From IMG/VR virus record IMGVR_UViG_3300030109_004085, positions 19,882-83,881 of that record: a DNA stretch of 64,000 nucleotides. One strand, written 5' to 3'. The DNA is from a virus. Positions within the stretch are counted from its first letter, which is position 1. Every line of letters begins with the position of its first letter. Positions 59,292 through 64,000 of this stretch are shown here, piece after piece. A program made the translations under genes and the position numbers. The notes under the pieces are model-generated. The model was not told the origin of the DNA. It searched no databases and worked only from the letters and a program-made list of their open reading frames with translations.

Positions 59292-59834
59292 TTAGACCTT
59301 CACATTTGAAGGCTTTTTGGCTTTGTCTCTCCCTAATGCAAGAAAATCTCTGATTGCTTTATCAAGGCGCTCTTCATCAGAGCCGGCGTTTACCTCGCCA
59401 ACATCAGTCAAGCCGCCGATGCGGTAATCACAATGAGCCTGAACGTCGGTGCGGTAGTTGGAAATACGCTGCACGAGAACATGTGGCTCACCTTCCTTTG
59501 TCAAGGTTAGTGTATCACCCGTGACGGCTTTGTATTCTTTCTTTAGGAAGTTAGCAATATCTTGTAGACGCTGCTCAATCTCACCTTCAAAGCCTTTGTC
59601 TTGGACTTCTTTTAGTCTTGTCTCTGCCTGATAATTAATTCTTAAAATCGGACCGTGGAACTTAACACCAAAACCATCCATGACGCGTCGGTCGTGGATG
59701 TAATGACCGTTTTCTCTTTCGAGTCCGGCTGTGCGCGCCTTGCCATCAGCCTGGAGAGTTGCATCGTGCGCTCCGTCGTAAGCGTTAGCTGCTGCTTGGT
59801 TAATTCCTTTTACAATGTCGTATACTGAAGCCAT
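59292..59834 (-). CDS. Terminase-adjacent protein, unknown
   Basis: This is a 180-residue protein. The start (MASVYDIVKGINQAAANAYDGA) is helical; the centre has a basic RRVMDGFGVKFHGPILRINYQAE segment (in part) and the end is charged (RDKAKKPSNVKV). It is directly upstream of the large terminase with a one-base gap, so it could be the small terminase subunit or a virion protein. There is no helix-turn-helix that I can point to. Function unresolved. Confidence 0.6.
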   Translation of the reverse strand: MASVYDIVKGINQAAANAYDGAHDATLQADGKARTAGLERENGHYIHDRRVMDGFGVKFHGPILRINYQAETRLKEVQDKGFEGEIEQRLQDIANFLKKEYKAVTGDTLTLTKEGEPHVLVQRISNYRTDVQAHCDYRIGGLTDVGEVNAGSDEERLDKAIRDFLALGRDKAKKPSNVKV

Positions 59835-59835
59835 T

Positions 59836-60222
59836 TTATTGTTCCTTATTCGGTCTCCACCCGTTTATCCATCTCTCTTCTCTTCCACCTTCGATATATT
59901 GAACATAGCATTTAAAGCAAGCTTGATACTTGTTCATATATAAATCATCACGAGGATGAAAAGAATATTTGGAACAAACAGGACAAGTCCTATTATGATC
60001 TCTATTAAGTAGTTTTTTGTTTATTAAAAATCCATCTGCTTCTATTTTGTCTTGAGATTCGGCATTCTTGGCAAATTTTTGCTGTTCTTCTACGGACTGT
60101 TGCAGATATTCTTTTTCTTTTTCTTCGTCCCAATAGCGACGTGGATTATGGGTTGCTTCTTCGCCATATTTCTGCGAAATAGCTTTCTCTAGCCTAACAA
60201 TATAGTCTTGCTTGTCACTCAT
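59836..60222 (-). CDS. Small zinc-finger protein near terminase
   Basis: This is a 128-residue charged protein. A four-cysteine site is formed by CPVC (about 80-83) and CFKC (about 102-105), 18 residues apart, with an aromatic-rich surrounding (YSFHPRDDLYMNKYQ). The first 75 residues are a charged coiled coil. Its start overlaps the stop of the secreted protein gene by 4 bases. A DNA-binding role in packaging would fit the position but is only a suggestion. Confidence 0.65.
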   Translation of the reverse strand: MSDKQDYIVRLEKAISQKYGEEATHNPRRYWDEEKEKEYLQQSVEEQQKFAKNAESQDKIEADGFLINKKLLNRDHNRTCPVCSKYSFHPRDDLYMNKYQACFKCYVQYIEGGREERWINGWRPNKEQ

Positions 60223-60683
60223 TGCTTGGCTATCTCCGTTGAAAGCGCAAAAATTCCCAATGAGGTAAGGGTTCCGATACCAAAACCAAGCGCAACCATA
60301 AAAGGTTCGGACCCTGGTCTTTGCTTTGTGACCAACTCCATAAGGCGGTCGATCTCTGCTGCCTTAAGTATCATCATAGACTCATGCTTATCTTTCCAAG
60401 ATTGAATCTCTATATCCTTATAGTCAAGCCGCAAACTAAAGTTTTCTTCTTGAAGCTTTAATTCGTATTCTACACGAACTTCGCACTCTACATCAGAAAA
60501 CCTTTTTTCGTTTAGAACCTTTGCTGCAGCGTCAAGTGATAAGAGTATGCCGTCAAATGGCACAATATCGCCGGCCTCTATGGGCAGTACAACATAATCT
60601 GGATCCGGTGTTTCGTCCGCCAGAGCAAATGCCGGTGTTAGCATTGTTAGCGCTACGAAGGCGCTTAGTAGTTTCTTAGCCAT
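60219..60683 (-). CDS. Exported protein with C-terminal membrane anchor
   Basis: This is a 154-residue protein with a Sec signal peptide (MAKKLLSAFVALTMLTPAFA, likely cleavage after AFA at 20 and no lipobox), a periplasmic part with Cys and a coiled coil (RVEYELKLQEENFSLRLDY in part), and a hydrophobic C-terminal segment (VALGFGIGTLTSLGIFAL, about 130-147). The combination of signal, coiled coil and terminal anchor next to a small holin-like protein suggests a place in an envelope-disruption or lysis system. No enzymatic motif is present. Confidence 0.65.
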   Translation of the reverse strand: MAKKLLSAFVALTMLTPAFALADETPDPDYVVLPIEAGDIVPFDGILLSLDAAAKVLNEKRFSDVECEVRVEYELKLQEENFSLRLDYKDIEIQSWKDKHESMMILKAAEIDRLMELVTKQRPGSEPFMVALGFGIGTLTSLGIFALSTEIAKQ

Positions 60684-61083
60684 TTTCTAATCCAAAAGCG
60701 TCAGCTATTTGCTTTGCCAACTTCTCCGGATCATTATACCCCTCGTCTACAAGCTTTTTAAGTTCTGCTTCTTTTTCTTTATTGAGATTATCACCTCTTT
60801 CTTCTAGCTCGCGCTTCAGTTCTTCTTTTCTTTTGAGATGCTCCTCAAGCCTAAGGTTCTTTTCAGTTACCTCTGTGTTATGAATGTGCGACAGTGTTTC
60901 CATCTCTTGATCGTGTTGATCTCTTTTGGCATCAAGCAGATCCATAACCCGTGCTAGCAGTACGCCGTTACGCAGAAGCGCAGAAGCCATGGCGGCTCCT
61001 ACAAATAGCAACGCTATAACAATCACCCACCAAAACTTTTTAGCCCAAAGCCAAGCTTGTTTTGCAATTAGTTTAAATTTCAT
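60676..61083 (-). CDS. Membrane-anchored coiled-coil protein (possible inner spanin)
   Basis: This is a 135-residue protein. One transmembrane segment (about 16-38, AKKFWWVIVIALLFVGAAMA) is followed by a long charged coiled coil (about 50-108, with KRKEELKRELEER heptads). This is the topology of an inner-membrane spanin, but also of other membrane scaffold proteins. It overlaps the holin-like gene by 4 bases and the exported protein by 8 bases. The three form one tight cassette. No catalytic residues. Confidence 0.6.
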   Translation of the reverse strand: MKFKLIAKQAWLWAKKFWWVIVIALLFVGAAMASALLRNGVLLARVMDLLDAKRDQHDQEMETLSHIHNTEVTEKNLRLEEHLKRKEELKRELEERGDNLNKEKEAELKKLVDEGYNDPEKLAKQIADAFGLENG

Positions 61084-61283
61084 CGGTCACCAAATCCTTT
61101 AAGTTTTGTTACAGCGTCAATAACAGTCTGACCACCAATGTAGACTGTGGTAATTATCACCCAATCGCTTGAAGCCAGATCAGCAAACAATAGTAACGCT
61201 GTCGCGGTTCCCCACGCCAACAACTTTCTGGACACTAGCTTGTCCAAGCCTCTATCTATTATGTGTCGCATTTTCTTAGTCAT
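61080..61283 (-). CDS. Holin-like small membrane protein
   Basis: This is a 67-residue protein with a basic N-terminus (KKMRHIIDRGLDKLVSRK) and two hydrophobic segments (about 21-37 and 42-58), ending in a charged tail. This size and layout suit class II or similar holins that open the inner membrane in lysis. It is the first gene of the minus-strand cassette, with a CTATTTATAG motif 18 bases upstream that also reads as TATAAATA toward the plus-strand J-domain gene. No endolysin is found in the window. Confidence 0.62.
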   Translation of the reverse strand: MTKKMRHIIDRGLDKLVSRKLLAWGTATALLLFADLASSDWVIITTVYIGGQTVIDAVTKLKGFGDR

Positions 61284-61298
61284 CGAATTTACTCCTAC

Positions 61299-61307
61299 TA
61301 TAAATAG
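61299..61307. promoter_or_regulatory. Divergent late-type promoter motif
   Basis: The 38-base gap between the holin-like gene and the J-domain gene contains CTATAAATAG on the plus strand, which reads CTATTTATAG on the minus strand. The plus reading holds TATAAATA, the T4 late -10 consensus, 16 bases before the J-domain ATG; the minus reading fits the CTATTTA motif used elsewhere. A single near-palindrome could serve both directions. Confidence 0.55.
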
Positions 61308-61321
61308 GTTCTTGCATTATT

Positions 61322-62059
61322 ATGTCTAAACGCACCAAGCTTAAATTTAAGAAAATGTTGAAGAAAGCTGAGTTTGTGCATGCTGACTTAGAGTATCACG
61401 AGGAGTTGGTTTCTGAAGCAAGGGCAGGTTTTAACGAAGCTTTTCTTGAAAGGTTAGCCCGGCTGGACAAATTACAAAGAAGGGCATGGGACAGGCATCT
61501 AAAGAAACTGAATAATGAAAAAGCAAAGCAGCTCCTTGAGCAGGCTGAAAAGGAACAGAAGGAAAGATTAGAGCCCGTACAGGCAGATCTGCCCGCCAAT
61601 GTAGCAGAACAGAATAAAGAAGTCTTTATGGATGGCGAAACGGGCGAAGAGTTTTACATGAACCCTGATGAAATAGAACAAAACGATGACAATAAATTAG
61701 GTGTGATTAAAAAGCTTTATCGCAAAATTGCCAACGAAACACACCCCGATAAGTTAGTGGCCTCGGGCTTCTCTCTCGGAGAATCACAAAGAAAACAAGA
61801 GATCTTCAAGAAAGCCAAAGAAGCTTACGAAAGAGACAACTGGTATACTCTGTATTCTATAGCCATCGACCTTGGAATATCTCCTGGGGATATTGATGAT
61901 AAGCACATCGATTGGATTGAAGAAGACATTAAATTTACGATGGGACGTATTTCCAAAATAGGTCAACTGTTCGTATGGGTCTGGTATACGTCAACCGATG
62001 AAGTTAAAGAGAGAGTAATGGACCAATACTTTAACCAAGTATACAATTGGCCGAAATAA
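61322..62059 (+). CDS. J-domain (DnaJ-like) co-chaperone protein
   Basis: This is a 245-residue protein and the only supported plus-strand gene. Residues 127-172 carry the J-domain core: a basic KKLYRKIANE helix, the invariant HPD at 141-143 (ETHPDKL) and a following QRKQEIFKKAKEAYE helix. The first 90 residues are a Lys/Glu-rich coiled coil and residues 100-125 are acidic; the C-terminal 60 residues hold several Trp. J-domains activate Hsp70 (DnaK) ATPase. It may recruit host DnaK to phage proteins during assembly or replication. The HPD and both helices are clear; the target is unknown. Confidence 0.88.
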   Translation: MSKRTKLKFKKMLKKAEFVHADLEYHEELVSEARAGFNEAFLERLARLDKLQRRAWDRHLKKLNNEKAKQLLEQAEKEQKERLEPVQADLPANVAEQNKEVFMDGETGEEFYMNPDEIEQNDDNKLGVIKKLYRKIANETHPDKLVASGFSLGESQRKQEIFKKAKEAYERDNWYTLYSIAIDLGISPGDIDDKHIDWIEEDIKFTMGRISKIGQLFVWVWYTSTDEVKERVMDQYFNQVYNWPK

Positions 62060-62061
62060 AA

Positions 62062-62124
62062 CTAATTCTTCTTCTTTTTAAAAGCTAAGCCGCTAAAAAG
62101 CGCTTCCCAAAATGCTGAACTCAT
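62062..62124 (-). CDS. Possible 20-residue peptide gene
   Basis: A 20-codon frame (MSSAFWEALFSGLAFKKKKN) begins in an ATGA overlap with the end of the gp46-like gene, with AGGA 9 bases upstream, and stops just 2 bases from the end of the convergent J-domain gene. A hydrophobic helix plus a polylysine tail suggests a membrane-associated peptide. Similar tiny FWEALF peptides occur, as I remember, in other myoviruses. Too short to be sure. Confidence 0.4.
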   Translation of the reverse strand: MSSAFWEALFSGLAFKKKKN

Positions 62125-64000
62125 TGGTTTATCCTCGCATAACCGTTAGTCTTATCTATTGTGATCTCTGTATCGACAATGTCTTTCAGAGAATCCAAGT
62201 GAGAAATAAGTATAACTGTTTTGAAATACGTTTTAACTAGGTCAAGCATACGAATAAAGCCCTCCATATTTTCAGCGTCTAGAGCAGTTCCGGGTTCATC
62301 AAGTATAAAGATGTTCCCCTTCGGCAACGACGACACAGAAAGCAACGCCAAGCGTATACCCATTGAAGCCAAAGTCTTCTCAGCACCAGAGCCCATCTCA
62401 ATGGGGCGAGCTTCAAAATTGGGGTGCTTAATAAGAACATCTAACTTGTTGCCATCCTCTTGGAAGAAGACTTCAAAGTCAACGATGTTTGAGATTGTCT
62501 TTGCTATCTCCTCATTGATGACTGGTAAGCGTCTTTTGATAATATGATAGGCGATGCCATTGGAATGCATGCAGCGCATAAACAAATCGTAAGCTGCGAA
62601 CTCTGCTCGGATATCAAGTAACTCTTGCTTCTTTTCTTTGAGAGTTTCCACCTTCTGCTCAAGCGATCCAATCGTTCTATTATGCACAGACAGTCCTTCC
62701 TCAAAGACTTCAATACCTTTTTTGTTGGCTTCTATCTTATCAGAAATCTCGTCTCGCGAGACGATAAGGTTTTCAATGTTTTGGATAGCTTCCTTGTTAT
62801 CTTCATACAGAGCGATCTTTTCATTAGTCTCAACTAACTCAGCCGACATTGTTTTAATCTTAGCGAACAATTTCTCAATTGATACCTTGTTATCGCGCTT
62901 TTCAATCTCAATACCGTTCTTCGCAATAATTGTTTCATTGTACCTATCAATTAATTCAACCATCTCTGCCGAGTTAACTGACACAACCTTCTTTTTGTAA
63001 CCCTTGGCTTCCTCGATCTTCTCGATGATTGTTTTTTCAAGGATCGGTAGATCCAGCGAAGCTGAGTGTGCATCAGTAATAAACTTACAGGAAGTCACAA
63101 AAGCGTCACCACAAGGAACCTCGTCAAGAAGATTCAGCTTCTTGGCCATTGTTTTATAATCGTTGTCCATAATCCGGGCACGGTTTACAGTCTCATCGTA
63201 ACGCTGTTTAAAATCGTCGTACTGCTTCTTCTCTTCTAATAATTCTTCAATGTTAATCGTCGTTAGGAAATCATCATAAGTTTTTAGCTTCCCATCGAAC
63301 TGAACTATCTCTTGCTTTAATTCGCTGATATTGTCCTTTGTGTCTTGAATATTAGTGGTTAGTTGCTTTCTTTTCTCGACCAACTTCTTGATGTTTAGAC
63401 GCTCAGTTGGGATAGAATCGATCTGCTCAGTCAAATCATTATACACTTGCTCGTTTTCAACCAACTGTAGGCGTATAGCATCACAGTTCTTAGTGTCGGC
63501 TAGTAGTTCTTTCTGAGCTTCTTCACTATGAACCTCAGCAATTGCGATGTCTTTATCATAATCTGCGTCACCGACGCGTCGAAGAACAGCTTTCAAGTCA
63601 GCTGAGTCTTCTTTTGCTAACTTAAACTTCTTCTCAAAGATCTCTAAATCCAAGAACTTAGCTAGGATCTCTTTACGTTTTGTGGATCCTTCCTTAATAA
63701 AGCTCAAAGAATCAAGCTGACTAGCCATTGACGTCAATAAAAAGTCCTCAATTGTGCCAAACTGCTTGCGAATATTAGCATCAGTTTCATTGCGCGTCGT
63801 GCCGTTAAGGCTCAAATCGTTGTCTTGTGTAAAGTCTAAGAAGGTCCTGGCCTCATTAGTCTCTACGCCTTTAAGGCGCTTTATATACTTCTCCGATTTT
63901 CTCTCGATTGTATAGGTCTTTTCACCAATTTGAAGGTCAATCGTGCCAATACAGTTCTTCTTGTTTTGATTAATAATATTGTAATTCTTGCGTTCGTTCT
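62121..64000 (-). CDS. Recombination ATPase, SMC/Rad50-like (gp46-like), C-terminal part
   Basis: The gene enters from the right edge and ends at 62121; about 626 codons are visible and the frame stays open to base 64000, so the true start lies outside. The C-terminal part has the ABC signature MGSGAEKTLASMG and Walker B NIFILDEPGTALDAEN, followed by an ILISHLDSL switch. Long coiled coils flank a PCGDAFVTSCKF segment (two Cys, a possible zinc-hook equivalent). In T4 the gp46/gp47 complex resects DNA ends for recombination-dependent replication. The nuclease partner is not in the window. High confidence; 5' end missing. Confidence 0.9.
   Translation of the reverse strand, partial: NERKNYNIINQNKKNCIGTIDLQIGEKTYTIERKSEKYIKRLKGVETNEARTFLDFTQDNDLSLNGTTRNETDANIRKQFGTIEDFLLTSMASQLDSLSFIKEGSTKRKEILAKFLDLEIFEKKFKLAKEDSADLKAVLRRVGDADYDKDIAIAEVHSEEAQKELLADTKNCDAIRLQLVENEQVYNDLTEQIDSIPTERLNIKKLVEKRKQLTTNIQDTKDNISELKQEIVQFDGKLKTYDDFLTTINIEELLEEKKQYDDFKQRYDETVNRARIMDNDYKTMAKKLNLLDEVPCGDAFVTSCKFITDAHSASLDLPILEKTIIEKIEEAKGYKKKVVSVNSAEMVELIDRYNETIIAKNGIEIEKRDNKVSIEKLFAKIKTMSAELVETNEKIALYEDNKEAIQNIENLIVSRDEISDKIEANKKGIEVFEEGLSVHNRTIGSLEQKVETLKEKKQELLDIRAEFAAYDLFMRCMHSNGIAYHIIKRRLPVINEEIAKTISNIVDFEVFFQEDGNKLDVLIKHPNFEARPIEMGSGAEKTLASMGIRLALLSVSSLPKGNIFILDEPGTALDAENMEGFIRMLDLVKTYFKTVILISHLDSLKDIVDTEITIDKTNGYARINQ

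Noticed and set aside
1-64000. CRISPR arrays, insertion sequences, integrase or attachment sites
   Set aside because: No regularly spaced direct repeats, transposase or integrase motifs were seen. The repeats found are inside fibre and portal coding sequence.

Overview
The window is a contiguous piece of a large tailed-phage genome of contractile-tail (myovirus, T4-like) organisation, most likely from a marine phage of a moderate-GC bacterium. The T4-like parts are a gp17-type terminase, gp20-type portal, gp21-type prohead protease, gp23-type capsid, tail sheath and tube, a LysM/gp53-like wedge protein, UvsX, a gp32-like SSB, a gp41/DnaB-like helicase and a gp46-like SMC ATPase. The marine-type accessory genes are ThyX, a B12-dependent ribonucleotide reductase, an IscA/HesB-type Fe-S carrier, a GroES-like co-chaperonin, ribosomal protein bS21 and ClpP-like proteases. 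No host gene, integrase, transposase, tRNA or CRISPR array was seen. Every gene I support but one is on the minus strand, so transcription runs from high to low coordinates. Coding is very dense, with many ATGA overlaps, and no gene-free stretch reaches 300 bases; the longest is 47827-47976.

Layout in the direction of transcription (right to left). 64000-62121: gp46-like recombination ATPase, cut by the right edge. 62059-61322: a J-domain protein, the only plus-strand gene, back to back with a membrane/lysis-like cassette (61283-60219). 60222-52064: terminase, portal and prohead-protease module. 53394-50488: small internal-head-type proteins, bS21 and a virion protein. 50481-43359: a duplicated adaptor and a cluster of repeat-rich tail-fibre or appendage proteins. 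43231-40410: scaffold-like protein and major capsid. 40317-24617: neck, sheath, tube, a tail-assembly gene with a probable programmed frameshift, tape measure, baseplate and hub. 24607-17740: replication and recombination (family A polymerase, MazG-like enzyme, an FtsZ/tubulin-like protein, SSB, UvsX, 5' nuclease). 17736-13334: helicase, ribonucleotide reductase, Fe-S carrier, GroES. 13293-11108: two tagged small proteins and two poorly known proteins. 11118-2969: family C DNA polymerase and a nucleotide-metabolism operon (PurA, dUTPase, ClpP-like, ThyX, IMPDH/GMPR). 2972-1: regulators, an acidic protein, a membrane protein, a second ClpP-like protease and a gene cut by the left edge.

Structural units are punctuated by intrinsic terminators. 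An AT-rich motif (ACTATTTAA on the coding strand, core CTATTTA) lies 18-41 bases before the first gene of at least ten units and looks like the phage late promoter.

The observations I rate highest are: a tail-assembly gene whose second ORF has no usable start codon and is joined through a T7 slippery run; a divergent FtsZ/tubulin-superfamily protein in the replication block; short proteins sharing an N-terminal IIKEE tag that fits capsid targeting and gp21-type cleavage; a hairpin that occurs twice with covarying stems and a conserved loop; and two different DNA polymerases in one phage. All functional calls come from reading the sequence and remembered family motifs; no database search was possible.
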